From Aureimonas populi (GTDB lineage: Bacteria; Pseudomonadota; Alphaproteobacteria; Rhizobiales; Rhizobiaceae), in the NCBI RefSeq assembly GCF_017815515.1, contig NZ_CP072611.1:2232001-2296000 (forward strand): a stretch of 64,000 nt of DNA, given 5' to 3'. This document shows positions 8,871-17,649 of this stretch, piece by piece (the first letter of the stretch is position 1; each line of letters begins with the position of its first letter). The translations under genes were made by a program, and so were the position numbers. The notes under the pieces were generated by a model. It ran no database searches and was not told the DNA's origin. It was given only the letters and a program-made list of their open reading frames with translations.

Positions 8871-10303
8871 AGCGTGAACGCCGGGTCAAGATCCTTGCGA
8901 CCATCGGACCCGCCTCGTCCGAAGAGGCGATGATCCGCAGGCTGCACGAGGCGGGGGCGGATGCCTTTCGCATCAATATGAGCCACACCGACCACGAGAT
9001 GATGCGCGAGCTGGTGCGCCGCATCCGCGCGGTGGAGGCCGCCGTCGGCCGGCCCATCGGAATCCTGGCCGATCTGCAGGGGCCCAAGCTGCGCGTCGGG
9101 CGCTTCGAGGAGACGAAGGTCGATCTCTCCGTGGGACAGGAATTCACGCTGGACGACGACCCGGCGCCTGGCAATGCCACGCGCGTCCACTTGCCGCATC
9201 CGGAGATTCTGGAGGCGGTGCGGCCCGGCCATCGCCTGCTCATCGACGACGGCCGCCTGCAACTGGTGGCCACGGAGTCCGACGGGCGCTCCATCAAGAC
9301 CCGCGTCGTCGCCGGCTCGAAGATCTCCGACCGCAAGGGCGTCAGCCTGCCCGACACGACGCTGGGCACCGGCGCGCTGACCGAGAAGGACCGGCGCGAT
9401 CTCGACGCCGTGCTGGCCGAGGGCGTCGACTGGGTGGCGCTGTCCTTCATCCAGCGGCCGGAAGACATCGCCGAGGCGCGCAAGATCGCGCGCGGGCGGG
9501 CCAGCCTGATGTCGAAGATCGAGAAGCCGCAGGCGGTGGAGCGGCTGGAGGAGATCATCGAGATGTCCGACGCCATCATGGTGGCGCGCGGCGATCTCGG
9601 CGTCGAGATGCCGCTGGAGGCGGTGCCGGGCATCCAGAAGCGCATGGTGCGCCTGGCGCGCAAGCGCGGCAAGCCCGTGGTGGTCGCCACCCAGATGCTC
9701 GAATCGATGATCTCGGCCCCGGTGCCGACCCGCGCCGAGGTGTCCGACGTCTCCATCGCCGTCTTCGAGGGCGCGGACGCGGTCATGCTCTCGGCCGAAT
9801 CGGCGGCCGGCGACTTCCCCGTGGAGGCGGTGGAGACGATGAGCCGCATCGGCGTGCAGGTGGAGAAGGACCCGCTTTACCCGCAGATCATCACCGCGCA
9901 GCGCCCGGAAGCGGAATCGACGGGGGCCGACGCCGTCTCGCTGGCGGCTCGCCAGATGGCCGAGACGCTCAGCGTGGCGGCCATCGTCACCTACACGTCG
10001 ACGGGCACCACGGGCCTGCGCACCGCGCGCGAGCGCCCTCAGCTCCCCATCATCGCCCTTTCGCCCGTGCTGGACACGGCGCGGCGGCTCAGCCTCGTCT
10101 GGGGGCTGCACTGCGTCGTCACGGAGGATGCCTCCAACCTGGACGAGATGGTGGACAAGGCCTGCCGCGTGGCCGTGGAGGAGGGGCATGCGCGGCCCGG
10201 CGAGCGGATCATCATCACCGCCGGCGTGCCGCTTCGCACCCCCGGCGCCACCAACATGCTGCGCATCGCCTATATCGCCTCGGACGGCCGCTCCGCCGTC
10301 TGA
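8867..10303 (+). CDS. pyk: Pyruvate kinase
   Basis: A 478-residue pyruvate kinase, which catalyses the last step of glycolysis (phosphoenolpyruvate plus ADP to pyruvate plus ATP). The family landmarks are present: the N-terminal ATIGPAS, FRINMSH, LADLQGPKLRVG, the active-site loop MSKIEKPQAV with its lysine, and MVARGDLGVEMP, followed by ATQMLESMI. The C-terminal domain is complete. The start at 8867 follows an AAGGAAA site and overlaps the DUF1036 stop. Nothing looks truncated. Confidence 0.97.
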   Translation: MKRERRVKILATIGPASSEEAMIRRLHEAGADAFRINMSHTDHEMMRELVRRIRAVEAAVGRPIGILADLQGPKLRVGRFEETKVDLSVGQEFTLDDDPAPGNATRVHLPHPEILEAVRPGHRLLIDDGRLQLVATESDGRSIKTRVVAGSKISDRKGVSLPDTTLGTGALTEKDRRDLDAVLAEGVDWVALSFIQRPEDIAEARKIARGRASLMSKIEKPQAVERLEEIIEMSDAIMVARGDLGVEMPLEAVPGIQKRMVRLARKRGKPVVVATQMLESMISAPVPTRAEVSDVSIAVFEGADAVMLSAESAAGDFPVEAVETMSRIGVQVEKDPLYPQIITAQRPEAESTGADAVSLAARQMAETLSVAAIVTYTSTGTTGLRTARERPQLPIIALSPVLDTARRLSLVWGLHCVVTEDASNLDEMVDKACRVAVEEGHARPGERIIITAGVPLRTPGATNMLRIAYIASDGRSAV

Positions 10304-10340
10304 GGACTGGCGCTGCGCGTGCGCGCGGCGTGCCCTCGCC

Positions 10341-10778
10341 TCAGCGGCCCGATGCCCCGTTCTCCGCGAGATAGGACATGCAGCCGTCGATGATCGGGGC
10401 GCACAGCGAGTCGCGCCCCTGCGCCCCGTCATTGTCGCCGGCATAGGCGAGGCGCGTCAGGCGCCCGTCCACGAACTTGAACTGGGCGTGGCACGAACCG
10501 CCGCCGCTGAGGTTCAGATTGGTGTTGGCCACCCATAGCGGGGCGGAGAAGTTGACGCCGCCCGTCTGGTTGCGCAGCTCATAGCTCCAGATCTTGACCT
10601 CGTCCTCCTCGAACTGCCGCGTGGGAAAGCCCGCGCACATGCGCACGTCGCGCTCCGACAATCCGACGAGGGCGGTCTTGGCGGCATCGACGCGTTGAAC
10701 CGCATAGGTCCCCGCGCAACCGCTGAGGAGAAGCAAGCTCGCCAACACGGCGAATCGCCGGCATCCGATGGTTGGCAT
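10341..10778 (-). CDS. Putative lipoprotein of unknown function
   Basis: A 145-residue protein with a lipoprotein signal peptide: a basic start, a hydrophobic stretch and the lipobox LLSGC with the acylated cysteine at residue 21. The mature part has four further cysteines, which could form disulphides, and a region rich in beta-type residues. I do not recognise a characterised domain, though the segment KTALVGLSERDVRMCAGFP resembles small SmpA/OmlA-like lipoproteins in general layout. It is convergent with pyk, with only 37 bp between stops, and is followed upstream by a TPR gene on the same strand. Confidence 0.75.
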   Translation of the reverse strand: MPTIGCRRFAVLASLLLLSGCAGTYAVQRVDAAKTALVGLSERDVRMCAGFPTRQFEEDEVKIWSYELRNQTGGVNFSAPLWVANTNLNLSGGGSCHAQFKFVDGRLTRLAYAGDNDGAQGRDSLCAPIIDGCMSYLAENGASGR

Positions 10779-10912
10779 GCGTTATCCTATCGTCCTGCAA
10801 TATCCCGTCCGGGAAGAAGTCTATTGCAGTGCGAAATGGTTCCCGGAATGGCAAGCCCCCGCAAGACCGAAAGAGCTGCCGGTGTCGCCGGGGCGGCACG
10901 GTGCGGGATGTC

Positions 10913-11560
10913 CTACAGCGTTCGCCCCTCGGCGGCGTCGGACAGGCGGGCGAGCGCGTCCTGCGCCGCGCGCAGCGAAGGGTAGACCTCCAGCACGCGG
11001 CCATAGGCCTGCGCGGCATCGCTGTCGCGCCCGAGCGTTTCCAGGATTGCGCCGAGCCCCATCAGCGCGCCGAAATGGCGCGGCTCGCGAATCAGCGTCT
11101 GCTCGATGTCGGCGAGCGAGCGGCCGTAGCGGTCGAGGCCGTAGTTCAGCGTCGCGCGCCGGTTCCACGCCTCGGCGTAGTCCGGGGAAAGCACCATGAC
11201 CTGTTCCAGGAGATCGAAGGCCGCGCCCTCGTTCTGTGTCGCGGCCGCCGCATCCGCCCATCCCATCAGCAGGTCGACCGTGGCGCTGCCACTGTCCAGC
11301 CAATGCGCCTCGATTCGGCCCGCCAGGCGCTCGGCCGCCTCCGGCGAGCGCTCTCTCCTCAACTCGGCGAACAGGCCATCGAGCGCCGATGCCGCCTCGT
11401 CGTCGCCGGAGGCGGGCGCGGAAGGCTCGGACAGGGGCGGCAGCGGTTGGGGCAGCACCTCGCTCTCGGGAAGCGGCGCTATGGGCGCTTCCTGCGAGTG
11501 CGATGGGGCAGGGGCTGCTGACAGGCCGGCGAGAAAGGCGCAAACGAAAAGAGCACGCAT
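10913..11560 (-). CDS. Secreted tetratricopeptide-repeat protein
   Basis: A 215-residue protein with a signal peptide (MRALFVCAFLAGLSAAPAPS). An acidic/Pro-rich linker is followed by two to three TPR-like helical hairpins covering about residues 105-205, for example AFDLLEQVMVLSPDYAEAW, the following SLADIEQTLIREPRHFGAL, and AAQAYGRVLEVYPSLRAA. TPR proteins of this kind scaffold periplasmic complexes; the partner is unknown. An upstream in-frame TTG exists, but starting at the ATG at 11560 gives a proper signal peptide. It follows the bL36 gene on the same strand with 77 bp between. Confidence 0.78.
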   Translation of the reverse strand: MRALFVCAFLAGLSAAPAPSHSQEAPIAPLPESEVLPQPLPPLSEPSAPASGDDEAASALDGLFAELRRERSPEAAERLAGRIEAHWLDSGSATVDLLMGWADAAAATQNEGAAFDLLEQVMVLSPDYAEAWNRRATLNYGLDRYGRSLADIEQTLIREPRHFGALMGLGAILETLGRDSDAAQAYGRVLEVYPSLRAAQDALARLSDAAEGRTL

Positions 11561-11637
11561 GGACCGAAGCTTATCGGTGCCATGCGTGCTCTTCAAGAAG
11601 TTCCACAAGCCGCGCCGGTGCTGGCGCAGGCCGTGCC

Positions 11638-11763
11638 TCAGCCCTGGCGGGCCTTGAAGCGCGGCGCTTCCTTGTTGATGATGTAGATGCGCCCCTTGCG
11701 GCGAACCATGCGGTTGGCGCGGTGGCGGCCCTTGAGAGCCTTCAGCGAATTCTTGATCTTCAT
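11638..11763 (-). CDS. rpmJ: 50S ribosomal protein bL36, C-minus form
   Basis: A 41-residue protein beginning [18 protein letters not shown] and ending APRFKARQG. This is the zinc-independent (YkgO-type) form of ribosomal protein bL36: it lacks the C-C-C-H zinc ribbon. The gene is monocistronic and lies upstream of a TPR protein gene, a common arrangement in Rhizobiales. The short length matches the family exactly. Confidence 0.95.
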   Translation of the reverse strand: MKIKNSLKALKGRHRANRMVRRKGRIYIINKEAPRFKARQG

Positions 11764-11886
11764 GGGACCCGACCGTCTACGTTGGTGAACGCGACGATCC
11801 ATGCCTCCATGCCGTCGCTTCGAAAGGCGAGTCCCGCAAGGGACGCGCCGTCAATGCCGCCGACATAAAGAGGGCCCCGTGAAAAG

Positions 11887-12984
11887 TCAACGCGGGGCGG
11901 GCCCCGTCAGGCGCGTCACATGCCCCATCTTGCGGCCCTGGCGCGCCTCGCCCTTGCCGTAAAGCGTCAGCACCGCGTCGGGCTCCGAAAGGATGGCGAA
12001 GGCCTTCAGGACTTCCTCTCCGATGAGGTTTTCCATCACGCAATCGCTATGGCGCGTGGTTCGCCCCAGCGGCCAGCCGGCGACCGCCCTGATATGCTGC
12101 TCGAATTGCGAGACGGCGCAGGCCGCTTCCGTCCAGTGGCCGGAATTGTGCACGCGCGGCGCGATCTCGTTGACGAGAAGGGCGCCCTCGCGCGTGAGGA
12201 AGAATTCCACCCCGATCACGCCCACATAGTTCAGCCGCGCCAGGATACGCCCGGCGATCTCCCCGGCCTGCGCGGCGATGTCCGCCCCGGCTCTGGCCGG
12301 CACGGTGGACCGGCGCAGGATGCCGACGCGGTGCTCGTTCTCCGCAAGGTCGTAGGCCTCGACCGTTCCGTCCAGGGCGCGCGCGGCGATCACCGAGACT
12401 TCGCGTTCGAACGCCACGCGCTTCTCCAGGATCGCGGGCACCGCCCCCAGGCTCTCGAACACGCCCTCGATGGGCGCGCCCGCCTTCAGGGCGGCCTGCC
12501 CCTTGCCGTCATAGCCCAGCCGGCGCGTCTTCAGGATACAGTCGCCCGACAGGTCGAGAAGCGCGTGCGCCAGCTCGGCCGGCTCGTCCACCGCCCGCCA
12601 GGCGGCCGTCGCGATGCCGATGCCGTTCAGAAACGCCTTCTCGGTCACGCGGTCCTGCGCCACCTCCAGCGCCTCCACCGGCGGGTAGACGGGGCGCTGC
12701 GCGCCCACCGCGCGCATCGCCTCCACCGGCACGTTCTCGAATTCGTAGGTGACGACCTCGCAGGCCCCGCACAGCGCCTCGAGCGCCGACGCATCATCAT
12801 AGGCGGCCGCGATGATGCGGTTGGCGAGCTGCGCGGCGGGGCAGGCGGGATCGGGATCGAGCACGGCCGTCTTCAGCCCGAGGCGCGCGGCGGCGCCCGC
12901 CAGCATACGCCCCAATTGTCCGCCGCCCACGATGCCGATGGTGGCGCCGGGTGAAAGCGGGGCGGCCAGATGCGCCGCGCTCAA
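11887..12984 (-). CDS. purK: 5-(carboxyamino)imidazole ribonucleotide synthase
   Basis: A 365-residue ATP-grasp enzyme that carboxylates aminoimidazole ribonucleotide to N5-CAIR using ATP and bicarbonate in purine synthesis. The N-terminal [14 protein letters not shown], the [10 protein letters not shown] segment and the C-terminal [13 protein letters not shown] motif are diagnostic. The start appears to be a TTG at 12984, overlapping the TGA of purE by four bases (TTGA); no better ATG lies nearby. It forms an operon with purE, the next enzyme, and with the DUF465 gene upstream. Confidence 0.95.
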   Translation of the reverse strand: MSAAHLAAPLSPGATIGIVGGGQLGRMLAGAAARLGLKTAVLDPDPACPAAQLANRIIAAAYDDASALEALCGACEVVTYEFENVPVEAMRAVGAQRPVYPPVEALEVAQDRVTEKAFLNGIGIATAAWRAVDEPAELAHALLDLSGDCILKTRRLGYDGKGQAALKAGAPIEGVFESLGAVPAILEKRVAFEREVSVIAARALDGTVEAYDLAENEHRVGILRRSTVPARAGADIAAQAGEIAGRILARLNYVGVIGVEFFLTREGALLVNEIAPRVHNSGHWTEAACAVSQFEQHIRAVAGWPLGRTTRHSDCVMENLIGEEVLKAFAILSEPDAVLTLYGKGEARQGRKMGHVTRLTGPAPR

Positions 12985-13511
12985 GGCGCGCTGCCTTCCG
13001 GCGTGCTCGGCCGCTCGGCCACCGCCCCGCTCTGGCGCTCGCGCCAGTGGTCGAGGCGCCGGGCGAGCTTCTCGTCGAACAGGGCCAGTACGCTCACCGC
13101 CAGAAGCGCGGCGTTGACCGCGCCGGCCTTGCCGATGGCCAGGGTGCCGACGGGGATGCCGGCCGGCATCTGCACGATGGAGAGGAGGCTGTCCTGCCCC
13201 GAAAGGGCGCGGCTTTCGATGGGAACGCCGAAGACGGGCAGCGGCGTCATCGCGGCGGTCATGCCCGGTAGATGGGCCGCCCCGCCGGCCCCGGCGATGA
13301 CCACCTTGAAGCCCTCCTCCCTGGCGCTGCTGGCGAAATCGTAGAGCCGCCCGGGCGTGCGGTGCGCCGAGACGATGCGCGCGTCGAAGCTGACGCCCAG
13401 CGTCTCCAGCGTATCGGCCGCGTGCTTCATCGTCGGCCAGTCTGACTGGCTTCCCATGATGATGGCGACATCCGCCCGCGGGCGAGCCTCCTGGGTCCGG
13501 GGCTCGCTCAC
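12981..13511 (-). CDS. purE: 5-(carboxyamino)imidazole ribonucleotide mutase
   Basis: A 176-residue class I PurE that converts N5-CAIR to CAIR, downstream of PurK. The motifs [18 protein letters not shown] and the [13 protein letters not shown] substrate loop are present. The start is a GTG at 13511, which overlaps the upstream DUF465 stop by four bases (GTGA). Coupled GTGA and TTGA junctions link DUF465, purE and purK into one translationally coupled unit. An upstream extension in the same frame is not protein-like. Confidence 0.94.
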   Translation of the reverse strand: MSEPRTQEARPRADVAIIMGSQSDWPTMKHAADTLETLGVSFDARIVSAHRTPGRLYDFASSAREEGFKVVIAGAGGAAHLPGMTAAMTPLPVFGVPIESRALSGQDSLLSIVQMPAGIPVGTLAIGKAGAVNAALLAVSVLALFDEKLARRLDHWRERQSGAVAERPSTPEGSAP

Positions 13512-13711
13512 GCGATGATGTCCGGCAGGATCTGGTCTTCGAGGTCCTGAAGCTTGTCCTTGATGGACAGTTTCTTCTTCTTCATGCGCTGGATCTGCAG
13601 CCGGTCGCAGCCCACTGTCTCCATGGCGTTGATCGCCGCGTCGAAATCGGCATGTTCCTGCCGCATTCGCGCCGCCTGAAGCCTCAACGCCGCCTGCTCC
13701 TGATCCGACAT
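13508..13711 (-). CDS. YdcH family (DUF465) small protein
   Basis: A 67-residue helical protein of the YdcH/DUF465 family. It has the characteristic C-terminal pattern [21 protein letters not shown]. The function is unknown; family members are short coiled coils. It is the first gene of the purEK unit, with its stop inside the purE start. A second, shorter YdcH protein is encoded divergently 182 bp away. Confidence 0.88.
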   Translation of the reverse strand: MSDQEQAALRLQAARMRQEHADFDAAINAMETVGCDRLQIQRMKKKKLSIKDKLQDLEDQILPDIIA

Positions 13712-13893
13712 CTCGTTCCCAAATGCCCTGCCGCCCCGCTCTCGAGGCCACCGATACCAGCCCGAGAGAAAATCGCCAACCGAATGCTTGTCCTCGCCAT
13801 AGTCACGACCAACCTTTCGTGACACTCTCATGAAGCCGCCGGGGCCTTCCTGCGGGAGGCAGGGGCGGCGAAAGCAGCTAGAGGAGCTTGTAA

Positions 13894-14067
13894 ATGTCCT
13901 TGGAGAGCCATCTCGAGACGTTGCAGCAGCGCCATTCGGCGCTGGACAGCGAAATCGCCGCGCTTCGGCAGAAGCCGGCCGCAGGTGACACCGAAATCCA
14001 GGAACTGAAGCGCAAGAAACTCGTCCTGAAGGACGAGATCGAAAGGCTGCGGATCAGCCGGAACTGA
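13894..14067 (+). CDS. YdcH family (DUF465) small protein, second copy
   Basis: A 57-residue protein of the YdcH/DUF465 family: MSLESHLETLQQRHSALD, then IQELKRKKLVLKDEIERLR. It is almost entirely charged helix. The ATG at 13894 follows a GAGGAG site. It is divergent from the other YdcH gene that heads purEK, so the spacer probably holds back-to-back promoters. Function unknown. Confidence 0.9.
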   Translation: MSLESHLETLQQRHSALDSEIAALRQKPAAGDTEIQELKRKKLVLKDEIERLRISRN

Positions 14068-14236
14068 AGGCCGGCGCGAGCTTGCGAGGCGGGGTTCGGC
14101 GCGGCGCGCCGGGCCCCGTTTTCCGTTTCACGAGAGGCTTGCGGCGGTGCGGGCTTCAAATAGGGGCCGAACCCTGTCATCTTCCCCGAGGCGCGCGGCG
14201 TCTGGCCGCCGCCGCCCCCTCATTCCGTAAAGTATC

Positions 14237-14893
14237 ATGACCATCGATTTCGTCCGTCCCCGCCTCGCCCTCGTCGCGTCCGCCCTTCCCGATGGTCCGG
14301 CGGGGCGCGAAGCGCTGTCGCGGGCGCTCGGCGGGGGCGACGTGGCCACCGTCTTCATCGGCGCGGCCGGGCGCGGGGAGGGCGCCTTCCAGGATTTCGC
14401 GCAAGGGCTCGTTCCGCTCGTCCAGGAGGCCGGCGCCGCTGCCATCGTGGCCGACGACACACGCTGCGCCGGGCGCGTGAAGGCCGATGGCCTGCACGTC
14501 TCCGGCGGCTCTCAGGAGGAACTGCGGGAGGCGATCGCGCGCTTCTCGCCCAAGCTCATCGTCGGCGGCTCCGGCTTCAAGACGCGGCACGACGCGCTGG
14601 AGGCGGGCGAGGCGCTGCCGGACTACCTCTTCTTCGGCCGGCTGAGCGGCGAGACCGACCCCGCTCCGCGCGATCGCGACGTGGAGCTTGCCGCATGGTG
14701 GGCGCAGATCGTGGAGATTCCTTGCGTCCTCATGGGCGGCTCGGACCTCGGCACGCTGATGGCGGCCGCCTCGACCGGCGTCGAGTTCGTCGCCCTGTCC
14801 GACGCCGTCTTCGGCTCGCCGGGCGCGGAAGGCGAGCGCGTGTCGGCGGCCAATGCCGTGTTCGACGAACTGGCGCGGAGCCGCGCGGCATGA
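14237..14893 (+). CDS. Thiamine phosphate synthase-like protein, possibly non-canonical
   Basis: A 218-residue TIM-barrel protein of the ThiE/TenI superfamily. The segment AAIVADDTRCAGRVKADGLHVSGG corresponds to the pyrophosphate-binding region, followed by VGGSGFKTRHDALEAGE and PCVLMGGSDLGTLM. Compared with true ThiE, the usual HLGQ-D and the P-T-x-T-K phosphate loop are replaced here (LHVSGG; GRLSGETD), so it may be a paralogue without thiamine phosphate synthase activity. It overlaps the Sel1-repeat gene by four bases. This pair is conserved upstream of efp in relatives as far as I recall. Confidence 0.72.
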   Translation: MTIDFVRPRLALVASALPDGPAGREALSRALGGGDVATVFIGAAGRGEGAFQDFAQGLVPLVQEAGAAAIVADDTRCAGRVKADGLHVSGGSQEELREAIARFSPKLIVGGSGFKTRHDALEAGEALPDYLFFGRLSGETDPAPRDRDVELAAWWAQIVEIPCVLMGGSDLGTLMAAASTGVEFVALSDAVFGSPGAEGERVSAANAVFDELARSRAA

Positions 14894-15900
14894 GGGGCGC
14901 CGCGGCGCTCCTCGCGCTGGCGGCGGGGCTTGCGTTCGCCGCCGGGCCCGCGCGTGCGCAGGAGGACGCCCTGCCGCTCGGCGCGCCGCAAAGCGAGGCG
15001 CCCGCCGCCGCGCGCAGCCAGCTCCTGCCGGTGCCGACCATGCCGCAAGGGAGCGGGATGGAGTTTCCCGCCTCGAGCGACGCGGCCTTCGGCGCCTATC
15101 AGCGTGGCTACTATCTGTCGGCCCTGCGCATCGCCGAGCCGCTGGCCAATCTCGGCGACGCGGCGGCGCAGACGCTGATGGGAGAGCTCTACCTGCGCGG
15201 CCTCGGCGTCACCCGCAACGAGGCGGAGGCGGCCCGCTGGTATCGCGTGGCCGCCGAGGCGGGCGTGGCCGAGGCGCAGTTCCGCCTGGCCATGATGCTG
15301 GTCGACGGCATCGGCGTGCCGGCGGACCCGGCGGCCGCGCGCGACCTGATGAAGCAGGCCGCCGACGCCGACAACCCGCTCGCGGCCTTCAATTACGGGC
15401 AGATGCTGATCCAGTCCTCGCCGACGGGCGGTTTTGCCGAGGCGGCCGGCTATTTCCGCACGGCGGCCGAGGCCGGCGTTTCGGACGCGCAATACGCCTT
15501 GTCGCAGCTCTATGCCTATGGGCAGGGCGTGCCCGAGCAGAGCGACGTGTCGGCACGGCGCTGGCTTCATGCCGCTGCCGTGCGCGGCCACGAGACGGCG
15601 CAGATCGACCTCGGCATCTGGCTCATCAACGGCCGGGGAGGGCCGTCCGACCCGCTGGGCGGCTTTCGCTGGCTGAAGGGCGCGGCCGAACGGGGCAACC
15701 CGATCGCCGTGAACCGCGTCGCCCATCTTTACAAGGACGGCGTGGGGACGACGCGCGACACGGCGGAAGCGGCCAAATGGACCGTGCTCGCCCGGCGCAT
15801 GCGTAACGCCGATCCCGCGCTCGACAGCTTCTTCCGCTCCCTGCCGCAGGAGGAGCAGCGCAGCGCCCTGGAGGCCGCCAACCGCCTCCGGATCGGCTGA
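14890..15900 (+). CDS. Secreted Sel1-repeat protein
   Basis: A 336-residue protein with a signal peptide (MRGAAALLALAAGLAFAAGPARA) followed by about six to seven Sel1-like repeats between residues 75 and 310. Examples are DAAAQTLMGELYLRGLGV, AEAQFRLAMMLVDGIGV and DAQYALSQLYAYGQGV. Sel1 repeats form alpha/alpha solenoids that scaffold protein complexes, probably in the periplasm. The ATG at 14890 overlaps the stop of the ThiE-like gene (ATGA). Partners are unknown. Confidence 0.88.
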   Translation: MRGAAALLALAAGLAFAAGPARAQEDALPLGAPQSEAPAAARSQLLPVPTMPQGSGMEFPASSDAAFGAYQRGYYLSALRIAEPLANLGDAAAQTLMGELYLRGLGVTRNEAEAARWYRVAAEAGVAEAQFRLAMMLVDGIGVPADPAAARDLMKQAADADNPLAAFNYGQMLIQSSPTGGFAEAAGYFRTAAEAGVSDAQYALSQLYAYGQGVPEQSDVSARRWLHAAAVRGHETAQIDLGIWLINGRGGPSDPLGGFRWLKGAAERGNPIAVNRVAHLYKDGVGTTRDTAEAAKWTVLARRMRNADPALDSFFRSLPQEEQRSALEAANRLRIG

Positions 15901-16005
15901 CGAAATCGACGGACGGTTGAAAAGACCCCTTCTTTGTGGTTTTGACCCGCCACGATCAAGCGGCCGCGCCTTCCTCCGGCCGGAACCCTCGGGCACATCG
16001 AAACC

Positions 16006-16569
16006 ATGAAGATCAACGGAAACGAAATCCGTCCCGGCAACGTCATCGAGCACAATGGCGGGCTCTGGGCGGCCGTGAAGACGGCGCATGTCAAGCCCGG
16101 CAAGGGCGGCGCGTTCAATCAGGTCGAGCTGAAGAACCTGATCGACGGCACCAAGCTGAACGAGCGCTTCCGCGCCTCCGAGACGGTGGAGCGCATCCGC
16201 CTGGAGCAGAAGGACTACCAGTTCCTCTACGCCGAGGGCGAGATGCTGGTGTTCATGGACAACGAGACCTACGAGCAGCTCGAGCTGCAGAAGGATTTCG
16301 TCGGCGATCGCGCCGCCTTCCTCCAGGACGGCATGAAGGTGACGGTGGAGAGCCACGAGGACCGCCCCATCGGCATCTCGCTGCCCGACTACGTCACGCT
16401 CGAGATCGTCGAGGCCGACCCGGTGGTGAAGGGCCAGACGGCCACCTCCTCCTACAAGCCGGCCAAGATGGAGAATGGCATCCGCGTGATGGTGCCGCCC
16501 TTCATCGAAAGCGGCGAGCGCATCGTCGTCGATACCAACGAGATCACCTACGTCCGCCGCGCGGACTGA
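16006..16569 (+). CDS. efp: Elongation factor P
   Basis: A 187-residue elongation factor P, which rescues ribosomes stalled at polyproline stretches. All three beta-barrel domains are present (KOW-like N-terminus, OB domains). The tip lysine normally modified by EpmA lies in KPGKGGAF, at K33. The C-terminal motif [21 protein letters not shown] is typical. It has its own 105-bp upstream spacer, which probably contains its promoter. Whether this organism modifies K33 cannot be told from this window. Confidence 0.97.
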   Translation: MKINGNEIRPGNVIEHNGGLWAAVKTAHVKPGKGGAFNQVELKNLIDGTKLNERFRASETVERIRLEQKDYQFLYAEGEMLVFMDNETYEQLELQKDFVGDRAAFLQDGMKVTVESHEDRPIGISLPDYVTLEIVEADPVVKGQTATSSYKPAKMENGIRVMVPPFIESGERIVVDTNEITYVRRAD

Positions 16570-16728
16570 GCCCGGTTCGCGGATCGACCGGCCTTCCGGC
16601 CGCAGGAGACGCCCGCGTGGCGATTGAACGTCCCCGTTTCCGGGTGCCCGAAGGGGCGGGCCGAGGCGGCGGGACGCGCCGGCCGCCCCTTCGGCTGCGC
16701 CGGCGATGAAACGAGAGAAAGATCCTTT

Positions 16729-17553
16729 ATGGCCCGTTCGGCGCTTCTGAACGTGATGGTGCAGGCGGCTATGAAGGCCGGCCGCTCGCTGACGCGCGAT
16801 TTCGGCGAGGTGCAGAACCTCCAGGTCTCGATGAAGGGGCCGGCCGATTTCGTCTCCAACGCCGACCGCAAGGCGGAGGAGATCGTCTTCCAGGAGCTGT
16901 CGCGCGCGCGGCCCGACTGGGGCTTCCTCATGGAGGAGCGCGGCTCCGTGGAGGGCAAGGACAGCCAGCACCGCTGGATCGTCGATCCGCTGGACGGCAC
17001 CACCAACTTCCTGCACGGCATCCCGAACTTCGCCGTCTCCATCGCGCTGGAGCGCGACGGGCAGATCGTGGCCGGCGTCATCTTCAACCCCGCGCAGGAC
17101 GAGCTGTATACGGCCGAGAAGGGCGGCGGCGCCTTCTGCAACGACCGCCGCATCCGCGTGGCGGCGCGCCAGCATTTGCCCGAAATGCTGTTCGGCACCG
17201 GCATCCCCTTCCTGGGGCGCGGCGACCATGCCCGCTTCCTCTTCGAGATGCGCCATGTGATGGCGGAATGCTCGGGCGTGCGCCGCATCGGCGCGGCCTC
17301 GCTCGATCTGGCCTATGTCGCGGCCGGGCGGCTGGACGGGTTCTGGGAGCGGGATCTGGCGCCGTGGGACCTGGCGGCCGGCATCGCGCTGGTGCGCGAG
17401 GCGGGCGGCTTCGTGACCTCCATCGAGGGGCGGCCGGTCGACCACATGGCCGGCGATCTCGTGTGCGGCAACGAATTTGCCCACAAGACGCTGTCGGGCC
17501 TTCTGGCCCGTGCGCAGAAGGCCCGCGCGGTGGAAATCGTCCCCAAGGCCTGA
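16729..17553 (+). CDS. suhB: Inositol monophosphatase family protein
   Basis: A 274-residue inositol monophosphatase/SuhB family enzyme, a Mg-dependent phosphatase of myo-inositol phosphates. The metal-binding motif WIVDPLDGTTNFLHG and the second signature WERDLAPWDLAAGIALVREAGG (shown in part: WDLAAG) are intact. I selected the ATG at 16729 rather than an upstream TTG because the family starts with MARSALLNVMVQAA and an AGAGA site precedes it. In E. coli the homologue SuhB also has an antitermination role; that is not implied here. It is co-directional with efp. Confidence 0.94.
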   Translation: MARSALLNVMVQAAMKAGRSLTRDFGEVQNLQVSMKGPADFVSNADRKAEEIVFQELSRARPDWGFLMEERGSVEGKDSQHRWIVDPLDGTTNFLHGIPNFAVSIALERDGQIVAGVIFNPAQDELYTAEKGGGAFCNDRRIRVAARQHLPEMLFGTGIPFLGRGDHARFLFEMRHVMAECSGVRRIGAASLDLAYVAAGRLDGFWERDLAPWDLAAGIALVREAGGFVTSIEGRPVDHMAGDLVCGNEFAHKTLSGLLARAQKARAVEIVPKA

Positions 17554-17649
17554 TGCCCGCCCGCACTGGCCGTAGCGGGCGCGGACCGCTAAAAGGAGGG
17601 CGGAACAACCGAATGGCCGCCAGGCGGCCCGATCCCGGAAGCGAAGCCG

